A program made the translations under genes and the position numbers. Below, one piece after another: positions 18,853 to 27,466 of a stretch of DNA of 64,000 nucleotides (position 1 is the stretch's first letter; the number at the start of each line of letters is the position of its first letter). A model generated the notes under the pieces. It made no database searches. It had not been told where the DNA came from and was given only the letters and a program-made list of their open reading frames with translations. The stretch is from positions 1-64,000 of the forward strand of contig NZ_CANMRN010000009.1 in assembly GCF_947500265.1 (NCBI RefSeq), written 5' to 3'. The DNA comes from an uncultured Psychrobacter sp. (lineage in GTDB: Bacteria > Pseudomonadota > Gammaproteobacteria > Pseudomonadales > Moraxellaceae).

Positions 18853-20334
18853 ATGCATATTCATATCCTTGGTATTTGTGGTACTTTTATGGGCTCACTG
18901 GCATTGCTAGCACGTGCGCTTGGGCATACGGTCACAGGTTCAGATGCCAATGTCTATCCTCCTATGTCCACTCAACTCGAAAATGCTGGCGTGACTATCG
19001 AAGAAGGCTATCTGGTAGAGCACTTGCAACCAACGCCAGACTTAGTTGTCGTTGGGAACGCGATGAAGCGCGGCATGGATGTGATTGAGTATATGCTAGA
19101 TAATGGCTTGCGTTATACTTCAGGTCCGCAGTTTTTATCTGAGCAAGTATTGCAGTCACGCCATGTAATCGCCGTTGCAGGGACACATGGTAAGACCACA
19201 ACCACGACTATGCTTGCGTGGATATTACATTATGCTGGTATCGACGCAGGGTTTTTGATTGGCGGTGTGCCATTGGTTGATACGACTGACGAGCAGCTAC
19301 AGCAAGTGTTCGCGCACAGCAGCTATTTAGGTGCTGATAAAAGCGCTGATGATAAATCTGGTTACTTTGTGATTGAAGCAGATGAGTACGACTCTGCGTT
19401 TTTTGATAAGCGTTCGAAGTTCGTTCACTATCGTCCGCGTACTGCTATTTTGAATAACCTTGAGTTTGATCATGCAGATATCTTCGCAGATCTTAATGCG
19501 ATACAAACTCAGTTCCATCATATGGTGCGCATGATTCCAAGCACTGGCAAAATCATTATGCCAGCCGCGACCATCAGTTTAGAAGATACGCTAGCGAAAG
19601 GGGTTTGGACACCTATCTGGCGTACTGCTGTCATCGACTCTACTTTAGCTGATACCAGCGAAAATGCGCGTGCCCTAAAAGATAGTAGCGATTGGCAGGC
19701 TGAGCTGATTCAAGAAGACGGTAGCCAGTTCAAAGTCAGTTTTGCTGCTAATGAAGGTGCCTCTGCTATCGTAAACTGGTCAATGAGCGGTATCCATAAC
19801 GTCAATAACGCGTTAGTTGCTGTAGCCGCTGCTTATGATGTTGGCGTCAGTGTTGAGACTGCCTGTGCTGCTTTATCAGATTTCGCTGGTATCAAGCGCC
19901 GGATGGAGCTGATCGGCGACGTCAATGATATCTTAGTCTTTGATGATTTTGCCCATCATCCAACGGCTATTACGACCACATTAGATGGTGCCAAAAAGAA
20001 GCTGGCTGATAGACGTATTTGGGCTATCATTGAGCCGCGTAGTAACACCATGAAAATGGGTATTCATCAAGACAGCTTGGCTCAGTCAGCGGCGCTTGCT
20101 GACTACACATTATGGTACGAGCCTACTGGTTTGGAATGGGGCTTAAAAGAAGTCATTGAACAGGCCAAGGCTACTAGCGACGCTATCGGCAACCAACAAG
20201 TGTTATCAAGCATTGACGCTATTATTGAGCATATCAGCAGTCATGCTAAAGCAGGTGATGCGATTGTGGTCATGTCAAATGGCGGTTTTGAAGGGATTCA
20301 TCAGCGTTTATTAACCGCATTACATAACGGCTAG
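18853..20334 (+). CDS. mpl: UDP-MurNAc:L-Ala-gamma-D-Glu-meso-DAP ligase Mpl
   Basis: Mpl recycles peptidoglycan by joining the murein tripeptide to UDP-MurNAc in the cytoplasm. The 493-residue protein has the three Mur-ligase domains: N-terminal HILGICGTFMGSLALLARALGHTVTGSD, the ATP-binding loop AGTHGKTTT at 109-117, the central EADEYDSAFFDKRSKF, and the C-terminal FDDFAHHPTAI and EPRSNTMKMG. The GICGTFMG start separates Mpl from MurC. The protein is about 35 residues longer than the E. coli enzyme, mainly within the central domain. It is monocistronic. Confidence 0.95.
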   Translation: MHIHILGICGTFMGSLALLARALGHTVTGSDANVYPPMSTQLENAGVTIEEGYLVEHLQPTPDLVVVGNAMKRGMDVIEYMLDNGLRYTSGPQFLSEQVLQSRHVIAVAGTHGKTTTTTMLAWILHYAGIDAGFLIGGVPLVDTTDEQLQQVFAHSSYLGADKSADDKSGYFVIEADEYDSAFFDKRSKFVHYRPRTAILNNLEFDHADIFADLNAIQTQFHHMVRMIPSTGKIIMPAATISLEDTLAKGVWTPIWRTAVIDSTLADTSENARALKDSSDWQAELIQEDGSQFKVSFAANEGASAIVNWSMSGIHNVNNALVAVAAAYDVGVSVETACAALSDFAGIKRRMELIGDVNDILVFDDFAHHPTAITTTLDGAKKKLADRRIWAIIEPRSNTMKMGIHQDSLAQSAALADYTLWYEPTGLEWGLKEVIEQAKATSDAIGNQQVLSSIDAIIEHISSHAKAGDAIVVMSNGGFEGIHQRLLTALHNG

Positions 20335-20673
20335 AGATCCTAGCTAGAGTTAAGCAACAGATTCTCTTCTTCTCTTATATAAACGCAGCTCATCTAATAG
20401 ATGGCTGTGTTTTTTATTTCCAATGTTTATATGTCTTCATTATATGAGTTCAGCACTACAGGTACCACATTGATAAACGTTGTTAGCACCACTGCTACCT
20501 TCGTAACCTTTCGTTTACTTATTACCCTTACTCGATAGCAAATCGGACTTTTTCCTCACATAGCCCCTACAGTAGTAACATTTTATGCTTACTTTTGCGT
20601 CCGAGGAATGTTTACAATAGATTTATCAAAACTTGTAACACATTATAAATATTAATAATATTAGGAGAATAAC
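20335..20673. other. Intergenic region mpl / glsB-type gene
   Basis: These 339 bases contain an imperfect hairpin with a T-run at about 20382-20416 that probably ends mpl, then a region that presumably carries the promoter of the small membrane protein. No gene is supported. Confidence 0.6.
20382..20416 (+). terminator. Imperfect terminator downstream of mpl
   Basis: An imperfect stem acgcagc-t-catct / agatg-gctgtgt with a 3-4-nt loop, followed by a T-tract. Confidence 0.6.
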
Positions 20674-20928
20674 ATGAGCTTTATTTGGATGATTATTGTA
20701 GGTTTAGTCGCAGGTCTATTAGCACGTGCTATCAAACCAGGTAACGACCCTATGGGTTGGATTATGACTATCGTATTGGGTATCGTTGGTGCAATGCTAG
20801 GTGGTTTCCTAGCTGGCCTAATCGGTATTAACGCTGATGGTGGTTTCACTGGTCTTATATTCTCAGTGATCGGTGCAATTATCCTACTGTTCCTATATGA
20901 AATGATTGTAAACAAACGCCGTGCATAA
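20674..20928 (+). CDS. GlsB/YeaQ/YmgE family stress-response membrane protein
   Basis: This 84-residue protein is a small inner-membrane protein of the transglycosylase-associated (GlsB/YeaQ/YmgE) family, often induced by general stress, with no defined biochemical role. It has three hydrophobic, Gly-rich segments: IWMIIVGLVAGLLARAIKPG, the IMTIVLGIVGAMLGGFLAGLIG stretch, and LIFSVIGAIILLFLYEMI. The conserved ARAIKPGNDPMGW loop is present. An AGGAG ribosome site lies 8 bases before the ATG. It has its own terminator. Confidence 0.9.
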   Translation: MSFIWMIIVGLVAGLLARAIKPGNDPMGWIMTIVLGIVGAMLGGFLAGLIGINADGGFTGLIFSVIGAIILLFLYEMIVNKRRA

Positions 20929-20970
20929 TCGGTCATAAATGATTACTAGATAATTAAAATACTATATAAA

Positions 20971-21001
20971 CAAAGCCTTGCATTAAGCAGGGCTTTTTTA
21001 T
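20971..21001 (+). terminator. Terminator downstream of the glsB-type gene
   Basis: Stem aaagccttgc / gcagggcttt (one G-T pair) with a 5-nt loop and a T-run. Confidence 0.88.
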
Positions 21002-21139
21002 GCCATTTATCATCAAAATTTAGTCTTTCTATATACATATAGCATCATATGACTGCGAAAGTATTGATAAGCATTACTTTTGTCCCCATTTATCTTATAA
21101 TATCAACCCTATTTTGTCCTTATCATTGAGGTGAGCGCT

Positions 21140-21694
21140 ATGGCACTACTCCCTATCTTAAGTTACCCAGATCCTCGCTTGCGTACTATCGCCAAGCCTG
21201 TCAAGGAAGTGACTGCTGAAATCAAAACCTTAATCGCAGACATGATCGAGACGATGTATGATGCTCAAGGCATCGGGCTTGCAGCCAGTCAAGTGGATCA
21301 TCATATTCAGCTTATCGTGATGGATTTGTCTGAAGATAAAAGCTCTCCTAGAGTTTTTATCAACCCAAAAGTCACGCCACTGGTAGAAGAAAAGCAACCG
21401 TATGAAGAAGGCTGCTTATCTGTACCTGATGTCTATGACAAAGTCGAACGTCCTAATAAAGTCCGTATCGAAGCGTTAGACGGTAACGGTGAGGTCATCG
21501 ATGAGGTAGTTGAAGGATTGCTTGCTGTTTGTATTCAACATGAAATGGATCACTTAAATGGCGTAATCTTCGTTGACTACTTGTCTCGTCTTAAACAGAC
21601 GCGTGCTCGTGATAAAGTCCGCAAAGTTCTTAAAATACGCGAAAAGCAAGAAGCACAATCAGCAGAAAAACAGACACAAGCCGTCAATTCTTAA
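21140..21694 (+). CDS. def: Peptide deformylase Def
   Basis: Def removes the formyl group from nascent protein N-termini as they leave the ribosome. All three metal and substrate motifs are present in the 184-residue protein: GIGLAASQ at 44-51, EGCLSVP at 90-96 (metal ligand Cys92), and QHEMDHLNG at 133-141 (ligands His134 and His138, catalytic Glu135). I chose ATG 21140 rather than the in-frame GTG at 21131, because the GAGGTGA ribosome site lies directly upstream of the ATG. The C-terminal 25 residues are a Lys/Gln/Ala-rich tail. The usual partner fmt is not adjacent. Confidence 0.94.
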   Translation: MALLPILSYPDPRLRTIAKPVKEVTAEIKTLIADMIETMYDAQGIGLAASQVDHHIQLIVMDLSEDKSSPRVFINPKVTPLVEEKQPYEEGCLSVPDVYDKVERPNKVRIEALDGNGEVIDEVVEGLLAVCIQHEMDHLNGVIFVDYLSRLKQTRARDKVRKVLKIREKQEAQSAEKQTQAVNS

Positions 21695-21834
21695 AGCTCT
21701 ACTCTTTATTCTTATCTTTTTATTTCGTCTTTATCCTTCACATAGTTACGTCTACAGTGAGTGTTAATATTTAGCATTCACTGTTTGGCGATAATTTTTC
21801 TAACCGATACAGTTTCCACAAAAGGTTTACTACT

Positions 21835-23016
21835 ATGACAATGATCAAAATTGACCAATATTTTGAACCTGCCAGCTGGCAGAAATTTACCAAGGCTGCT
21901 GAAGGTCGCGAGACGCCTTTCTTAGTAGTTGACCTTAGTCGTATCGAAACCAAATACCATGAAATGGTAAGCCTGTTTCCTAATGCAAAACTGCATTATG
22001 CAATGAAAGCTAGCCCTGCGGTGGAAGTAATCGATCTACTAGCAAACCTTGGTTCTAACTTTGACTGTGCCTCTATTTATGAGCTTGATCGCGTGCTTGG
22101 TTGCGGCGTTGAGCCATCTCGTATCTCATATGGCAACACCATCAAAAAAGCTGAACATGTTAAATATGCTTTTGAGAAAGGTATCGATCTATATGCGACT
22201 GACTCAGAAGCGGATCTAAAAAACATTGCCAAACACGCTCCAGGCTCTAAAATATTTGTTCGTATCTTGGTTCAAGGATCAGAGACAGCAGAATGGCCAT
22301 TATCACGTAAGTTTGGTTGCCATCCTAATATGGCCATCGACCTACTGGTTCAAGCACGCGAGTTGGGCTTGGTTCCTTATGGTATCTCGTTCCACGTCGG
22401 GAGCCAGCAAAAAGACGTCGCTGCATGGGATGATGCATTATCCAAAGTTAAATATATGTTTGACTGGATGAAAAACGAAGAAGGCATCAAGCTACAAATG
22501 ATCAATTTGGGCGGCGGCTTCCCGACCAATTACATTAGCGAAGTCAATCCTATCAAAGTCTATGCGGAAGAAATTACCAGCTATCTGACTGATGACTATA
22601 ATGATGACGAAATGCCGGAGATTATTCTAGAGCCGGGTCGTTCGTTGGTTGGTGGTTCAGGCGTATTGGTCAGTGACGTGGTACTGATATCTCGTAAATC
22701 TGATACTGATTTGACTCGTTGGGTATATACCGACGTTGGTCTATTCCAAGGCTTAATCGAAACGCTAGGTGAAGCTATCAAGTATCCTGTGTATACGCCT
22801 AAGATGGAAACGTCTACCAGTGAAGGCACAGTAGTACTGGCAGGTCCAACTTGTGACTCAACCGATATTATGTATGAAGAAGCAGGCTATCAGCTACCAG
22901 AAGAGCTTGAGATTGGTGATAAAATCTACTGGCTCACCACTGGTGCTTATACCAACTCTTACTCATCGGTAGAGTTCAATGGTTTCCCACCGCTAAAAGT
23001 GGTTTATATTGATTAG
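21835..23016 (+). CDS. Type III PLP-dependent ornithine/lysine decarboxylase
   Basis: This 393-residue enzyme belongs to the alanine-racemase-fold (fold type III) decarboxylases, which make putrescine or cadaverine. PLP-binding Lys58 lies in LHYAMKASP, the phosphate-binding region includes NLGGGFP and EPGRSLVGGSG, and the substrate-contacting Cys340 lies in GPTCDSTD, as in eukaryotic-type ornithine decarboxylases. The length matches the short Pseudomonas-type SpeC. Whether ornithine or lysine is preferred cannot be read confidently. It stands alone with a strong terminator. Confidence 0.9.
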   Translation: MTMIKIDQYFEPASWQKFTKAAEGRETPFLVVDLSRIETKYHEMVSLFPNAKLHYAMKASPAVEVIDLLANLGSNFDCASIYELDRVLGCGVEPSRISYGNTIKKAEHVKYAFEKGIDLYATDSEADLKNIAKHAPGSKIFVRILVQGSETAEWPLSRKFGCHPNMAIDLLVQARELGLVPYGISFHVGSQQKDVAAWDDALSKVKYMFDWMKNEEGIKLQMINLGGGFPTNYISEVNPIKVYAEEITSYLTDDYNDDEMPEIILEPGRSLVGGSGVLVSDVVLISRKSDTDLTRWVYTDVGLFQGLIETLGEAIKYPVYTPKMETSTSEGTVVLAGPTCDSTDIMYEEAGYQLPEELEIGDKIYWLTTGAYTNSYSSVEFNGFPPLKVVYID

Positions 23017-23030
23017 TACTTAATATTGCT

Positions 23031-23079
23031 CCACAAAAAAGCGCGGCACGGTTAATACCCGTGTCGCGCTTTTTTGTGC
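23031..23079. terminator. Bidirectional terminator
   Basis: A long imperfect stem (cacaaaaaagcgcg-g-cacgg with complement ccgtg-t-cgcgcttttttgtg, 23032-23078) separates the convergent decarboxylase and secretin-like genes. Confidence 0.92.
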
Positions 23080-23099
23080 ATAATGATTTGCTTGGTAAG

Positions 23100-24026
23100 C
23101 TATTCAACTCGTAAAGAAATAGGCACGCTATTATGGTTATTAATAGTTCGGCTACCGTTACTAGCGCTACTGCTTGAGTTTTGTGAAATCTGTCCAATCG
23201 TCATCCACTGTCCACGTGGCACGATCATCGTACTGTTCAATCTTTGACCCCGAATAGCATTGCTAGCACTGCCAGTGGAATTGTCAGTAGAACTCATTTG
23301 ATTATAAGGTGAATTCGGCTGCACTAACTTTTCTTCCACTTGGGAAAGTTGTACTTCAATTTGCCCATTGGGCAGCAGTCTTGGTGTGACGGCAATCCCT
23401 TGTGTCGTTGGCAGTAATATTTGCTGCTGAATCACAATCTGTGGTCTTAGGTTATCGTTAGCTGAGCGATGGTAAGTTGAATAGTTATTAGCATTATAGG
23501 TTTGAGTCAGTGAGTAGAGCGTACCTGTGCTGATACTCGCCGCACTGCCAGATAATGTTTGTACTTGATATAGATTACTACTCTGCTGCAGGCTGCTACG
23601 CTGACTAATAACCCCTGCACCTTGGATACCGCGATTGGTGATAAGGACCTGACCCTGCTGAATATTACCTTGCCCGCTACTACTATTGCCAACACGTACA
23701 GCGACCGTCAATGCCTGTGGCTGACGGTCAATTTGAGACAACAATTGCTGTACCACCTCATAATTGCGTGCCGTCGTTTGCAGTACCAATTTATCTTGAT
23801 ACGTAGTCACCGTACCACCGTCTGCGCTACTATTTAATTGCTGCCTTACTGCAGGTAGTAGGCTAGCCCCGCCATAAGTATGGATGACATAAGTTTGAGC
23901 AGTACTGGCTTGTACGGTTACTGGTAAAACCGCTAGACTCAGTGCAAAAGCTGATAGACTTGCAAGGTTGATGGCATAAACAGCACCAATCAGTCTATGA
24001 CTAATATAACGTTTGATACTATTCAT
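23100..24026 (-). CDS. Secreted protein with secretin N-terminal-like domain
   Basis: This 308-residue protein has a signal peptide (about 1-41, ending VQA-ST). The following region, AQTYVIHTYGGASLLPAVRQQL then TVTTYQDKLVLQTTARNYEVVQQLLSQID, resembles the short N1/NolW-type domains of secretins, where a ring-forming domain reads out x-x-L-v-v-x-a and x-x-I-x-x-L-I-x-x-L-D. The rest is Gln/Ser/Asn-rich and ends in RGQWMTIGQIS, which echoes the LxxGQW-like strand in secretin cores. It is far shorter than any channel-forming secretin and has no secretion-system neighbours. The function is unknown. Confidence 0.6.
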   Translation of the reverse strand: MNSIKRYISHRLIGAVYAINLASLSAFALSLAVLPVTVQASTAQTYVIHTYGGASLLPAVRQQLNSSADGGTVTTYQDKLVLQTTARNYEVVQQLLSQIDRQPQALTVAVRVGNSSSGQGNIQQGQVLITNRGIQGAGVISQRSSLQQSSNLYQVQTLSGSAASISTGTLYSLTQTYNANNYSTYHRSANDNLRPQIVIQQQILLPTTQGIAVTPRLLPNGQIEVQLSQVEEKLVQPNSPYNQMSSTDNSTGSASNAIRGQRLNSTMIVPRGQWMTIGQISQNSSSSASNGSRTINNHNSVPISLRVE

Positions 24027-24095
24027 ACCTGCTCCCTTATTACTATTAAGTCATCAGTCATAACGCTAAACTTGATCGTCAACTATAAATAGTCG

Positions 24096-24926
24096 TTAGT
24101 CACTTAATCCAAGCACGTCTTGCATATTGTACTGACCTACTTCTTGCTCAACGACCCAAGTTGCGGCACGTACTGCACCAGCGGCAAATGTCATGCGGGC
24201 GCGCGCACGATGGGTAATCTCGACCACTTCGCCATCTGCGATAAACATCACAGTATGATCACCTACGATTTCGCCGCCACGTACAGCGTGGATACCGATT
24301 GTTCCCGATTCGCGCTCGCCAGTTTGTCCTTCGCGGCCATAGATAGCGACGTCTTTTAGGTTCTGTCCGCGGGCTTCTGCGACGGCTTCGGCCATCATAT
24401 ATGCGGTACCAGAAGGCGCATCAATTTTATGCTTATGATGTGCTTCGATGATTTCTACATCAGCATCATTACCAAACGCTTTGGCAGCCATCCCAAGTAG
24501 CTTCAATGATAAGTTAACGCCTGTTGAATAGTTACCCGCATATACGATAGTGATTTTCTCACTTGCTTTTGCCAGTACTTGTTCTTGCTGCTCATTGAAT
24601 CCTGTCGTACCGATAACCATAGCGACATTATGCTCAGCACAAACTTGCATGTTTTTTTCAGTGGCGTCAGGCAAGCTAAAATCAATCAGTACATCGATAT
24701 CGTTAATCACAGCAGCTAAGTCATCAACGATTTGTACATTTAAATGGCCGATAGCAGCAACTTCGCCTGCATCAGCACCGACTAGGCTAGATCCTTGACG
24801 CTCAATCGCTGCTTTTAATACAGTTTGTGGATTGTTCTGTACTGCCTCAATAAGCATACGACCCATACGGCCGCCTGCACCGATTACCCCAACGTTGATA
24901 GATTTATTATTTACTTGTTCGCTCAT
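24096..24926 (-). CDS. dapB: 4-hydroxy-tetrahydrodipicolinate reductase DapB
   Basis: DapB reduces hydroxy-tetrahydrodipicolinate with NAD(P)H in the lysine/meso-DAP pathway. The 276-residue protein has the dinucleotide-binding GAGGRMG at 16-22, the catalytic His pair and Lys in [15 protein letters not shown] (His163-His164, Lys167) and the GTTGF loop at 106-110. It lies upstream of the secretin-like gene (about 70 bases apart, same strand) and downstream of dnaJ, a neighbourhood in which dnaJ-dapB linkage is common in gammaproteobacteria. Confidence 0.96.
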   Translation of the reverse strand: MSEQVNNKSINVGVIGAGGRMGRMLIEAVQNNPQTVLKAAIERQGSSLVGADAGEVAAIGHLNVQIVDDLAAVINDIDVLIDFSLPDATEKNMQVCAEHNVAMVIGTTGFNEQQEQVLAKASEKITIVYAGNYSTGVNLSLKLLGMAAKAFGNDADVEIIEAHHKHKIDAPSGTAYMMAEAVAEARGQNLKDVAIYGREGQTGERESGTIGIHAVRGGEIVGDHTVMFIADGEVVEITHRARARMTFAAGAVRAATWVVEQEVGQYNMQDVLGLSD

Positions 24927-25030
24927 GTTTTTACCTTAGATGTTTTATATTTGGTGAAACTATTTTTGACTATCATTTATCGTAAGTTTAGCAAATATCA
25001 TCACATGAATGGCTTTTTATACCATCAATA

Positions 25031-25068
25031 AAAAGCCCAAAGGTTTCATGTGAAACCTTTGGGCTTAG
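25031..25068 (-). terminator. Terminator of dnaJ containing a parS-like palindrome
   Basis: A 15-bp perfect stem (aagcccaaaggtttc, 25033-25047) and its complement with a 4-nt loop (atgt) ends in a T-run on the minus strand, but it lies in the dnaJ-dapB gap. The hairpin core ggtttcatgtgaaacc matches the parS consensus at 13 of 16 positions. Confidence 0.75.
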
Positions 25069-25099
25069 TTCAATATTAGCTACTTAGTTAAACTATTTC

Positions 25100-26239
25100 T
25101 TAATCGAACAAATCACCGATTTTTTTGAAGAATGACTTCTTATGTGGCGACTGTTGATGCTTGCTGTCATCATCCAAAGTATCTTGGAATTGGCGTAATA
25201 AGTCTTTTTGCTCACGAGTCAGATTCACTGGCGTTTCAATAACCACACGGCAAATCAAGTCACCTTTCATGGTAGTACGGACTGGCGTCACACCTTTGCC
25301 GCGTACACGCAGTAACTTACCGCTTTGCGTACCTTCTGCCACTTTGATTTTTACTTTGCCATCTAAGGTTGGGATTTCGACTTCTTTACCCAATGCGGCA
25401 TCAGTGATGCTTACGGGTACATCCATATATAGGTCAGCACCTTGACGGGTAAATACATTGTGCTGTTTGACGCGTACTTCGACATATAGATCGCCGTTTT
25501 GTACGCCAGCGCCGCCCGCTTCGCCTTCGCCTGCTAGACGAACGCGATCACCATCATCGACGCCTGCAGGGATAGAGACTTCTAAGGTGCGTGATTTGTC
25601 TTTTACGCCATTGCCATGACAGTCCGAACAAGGGTTTTTGATCTGTTTACCAGTACCGCCGCAATGAGGACAGGCCTGCTGTACTGCAAAGAAACCTTGC
25701 TGCATACGTACTTGACCTTGGCCATGACACGTCTGACAGGTAACAACATCGGAAGCATTTTTTGCCCCTTTACCATCACAGGTATCACAAGGCGCAGGAG
25801 CCGTGAAACTGATTTCTTTTTTGCAGCCACGTACGGCTTCTTCTAATGTCAGCTCAATCACATAACGCAAGTCAGAGCCGCGACGCGAACGCCCACCGCC
25901 GCCGCCACGCTGCTGACCGAAGATATCACCGAAGTTACCAAAGATATCGCCAAAGATATCTTGGAAGTTGCCACCACCTGCGCCGCCGAAGCCACCACCA
26001 CCACCCATACCGTTTTCAAAGGCTGCATGGCCCATACGGTCGTAGGCTGAACGTTTCTCTTCGTCGCTCAATACTTCATAAGCCATTGAAGCTTCTTTGA
26101 ATTTGTCTTCCGAATCAGGATCATCAGAGTTGCGATCTGGATGGTATTTCATGGCAAGCTTACGGTAGGCTCGCTTAATTTCTTTGCTGTCAGCGGTCTT
26201 GCTGACACCTAATATTTCATAAAAATCGCGCTTACTCAT
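25100..26239 (-). CDS. dnaJ: Chaperone protein DnaJ
   Basis: DnaJ is the type I J-domain co-chaperone that stimulates DnaK ATPase and delivers unfolded clients. From ATG 26239, preceded by GGAGAG, the protein is 379 residues, the usual length. It has the J-domain with HPD at 33-35, a very Gly-rich G/F region, four CxxCxGxG zinc motifs ([32 protein letters not shown]) and the C-terminal substrate domain. A longer frame to 26266 has no family support. dnaK and grpE are not in the window, so dnaJ is unlinked here. Confidence 0.96.
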   Translation of the reverse strand: MSKRDFYEILGVSKTADSKEIKRAYRKLAMKYHPDRNSDDPDSEDKFKEASMAYEVLSDEEKRSAYDRMGHAAFENGMGGGGGFGGAGGGNFQDIFGDIFGNFGDIFGQQRGGGGGRSRRGSDLRYVIELTLEEAVRGCKKEISFTAPAPCDTCDGKGAKNASDVVTCQTCHGQGQVRMQQGFFAVQQACPHCGGTGKQIKNPCSDCHGNGVKDKSRTLEVSIPAGVDDGDRVRLAGEGEAGGAGVQNGDLYVEVRVKQHNVFTRQGADLYMDVPVSITDAALGKEVEIPTLDGKVKIKVAEGTQSGKLLRVRGKGVTPVRTTMKGDLICRVVIETPVNLTREQKDLLRQFQDTLDDDSKHQQSPHKKSFFKKIGDLFD

Positions 26240-26662
26240 GCTCTCTCCTATCGTCTTTACAGCCACACCGGTTCGTCAAATCATCAGCTCAATTGATAAT
26301 TGTCTTAATCTTATTCATGATTCTTAGCCATCAGATATGTATAACGTTTCACATGAAACATAACAACTCACCATGCTATAGAAACATAATGCTTAGACTT
26401 AACCAACAAATACGGTGAAGGCTGCTTAGCCAAATCAATTATAAAAAGTTTGCGCTATTTATGGAGATGGTCTGCTGATTTATCAAGCTCTTAAATGATG
26501 AAATTAGCAGTTGGCATTGCTGCGGCAAAAGCCAAACGATTCATTAAGGTTACTGCAAAGCTTTTCGTACCTGAGCAGTGCTTAGTCGTGCTAATATTTA
26601 CCGCCACATCTACGGTCATTTATACTCATAGTGATGACGATTGCGACAAGGTATCAAGTCTT
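26240..26662. other. Divergent intergenic region dnaJ / DUF2939 gene
   Basis: About 420 bases. The left part must carry the dnaJ promoter. A 14/16 parS-like palindrome lies at 26345-26360. The in-frame upstream extension of the next gene (26495-26662) has no family similarity and is treated as leader. Confidence 0.55.
26345..26360. other. parS-like site, 14/16
   Basis: cgtttcacatgaaaca differs from the consensus at two positions. It lies in the intergenic region upstream of dnaJ. Confidence 0.55.
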
Positions 26663-27313
26663 ATGAAAAAGCTGGTTATTCTATTAATCATCATTGCGGT
26701 AGCAGTGTATGCAGGCTCGCCTTACTACAGCGCTTATCAGCTCAAAAATGCTTATGACGATAAAGACGGTGCCACTATCGCAGCGGCTATTGATTATGAG
26801 CAAGTGCGACCAAGCGTCCAAAATCAGCTAACCAGCCAATTTGCGACGACAATGACTAAGTATCCATTGATTTCTGAATTGGGCGGTGAGCCGTTGACCG
26901 AAGCCGCGAATGGTTTTATCGCGCAGGCAGTTGAAGGGGCCATCACGCCGCAGAATATCGAAAAGGTAATTAATACCCAAGGTCAAGCCAATACAGCAAC
27001 CAAAGAGCTAGCCGCAGCATGGGCCATCGCTAGCGATCAAGTTGACTTGAAAAATCTGATTCAGAGCTTAATCATTCAGCGCGGTGATGTCGATGCCGTG
27101 GTCAAAAGCCAAATGCAGCAAGTCATGAAAAAACAAGCGGCAGAACTTGAGCAGCAAGTCGCCCAAGGCAATGACAGTGAGAAGCCAACGCTTAGCTACT
27201 GCGGTATCAACTGCTTTAGTATTAGTGGTCAGGTAAAAGGCTACCCTCTCACTATCGAGATGCAGCGTGAAGGGCTTATCAATTGGAAAATCGTTGATAT
27301 CGTCTTACCATAA
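26663..27313 (+). CDS. DUF2939 domain protein
   Basis: The 216-residue product starts with a single TM/signal segment (KKLVILLIIIAVAVYAG) and then shows the DUF2939 pattern: SPYYSAYQLKNAYDDKDGATIAAAIDYEQVRPSVQNQLTSQ is split here as SPYYSAYQLKNAYDDKDG and IDYEQVRPSVQNQL. The C-terminal part ends in PLTIEMQREGLINWKIVDIVLP, typical of the family. Such proteins are membrane-anchored in the periplasm, of unknown function, and frequent in Acinetobacter and Psychrobacter. ATG 26663 was chosen over the upstream frame start because the family begins at MKK. It is monocistronic with a terminator. Confidence 0.82.
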   Translation: MKKLVILLIIIAVAVYAGSPYYSAYQLKNAYDDKDGATIAAAIDYEQVRPSVQNQLTSQFATTMTKYPLISELGGEPLTEAANGFIAQAVEGAITPQNIEKVINTQGQANTATKELAAAWAIASDQVDLKNLIQSLIIQRGDVDAVVKSQMQQVMKKQAAELEQQVAQGNDSEKPTLSYCGINCFSISGQVKGYPLTIEMQREGLINWKIVDIVLP

Positions 27314-27363
27314 ATTATTTAAGACAGCTTTTGAGATGCAAAAATGTCCGAATAGAACCAAAA

Positions 27364-27402
27364 AAAACCGCCTTATGAGATAATTCATAAGGCGGTCTTT
27401 TT
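27364..27402. terminator. Bidirectional terminator
   Basis: A 13-bp stem (accgccttatga / tcataaggcggt) with a 6-nt loop and flanking A- and T-runs lies between the convergent DUF2939 and dsbC-like genes. Confidence 0.9.
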
Positions 27403-27466
27403 ACGTTGTTTAGCAGTCAAATATCTTAATGTTTTAAACTAAAAAACACTTAACCATACCAGTCGA

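Noticed and set aside
18672..19088. 138-residue frame overlapping the start of mpl
   Set aside because: It overlaps the conserved Mpl N-terminus in another frame and begins in the terminator and spacer of the previous gene.
26495..26662. N-terminal extension of the DUF2939 gene
   Set aside because: The family begins at the MKK at 26663 with its TM segment; the extension has no similarity.
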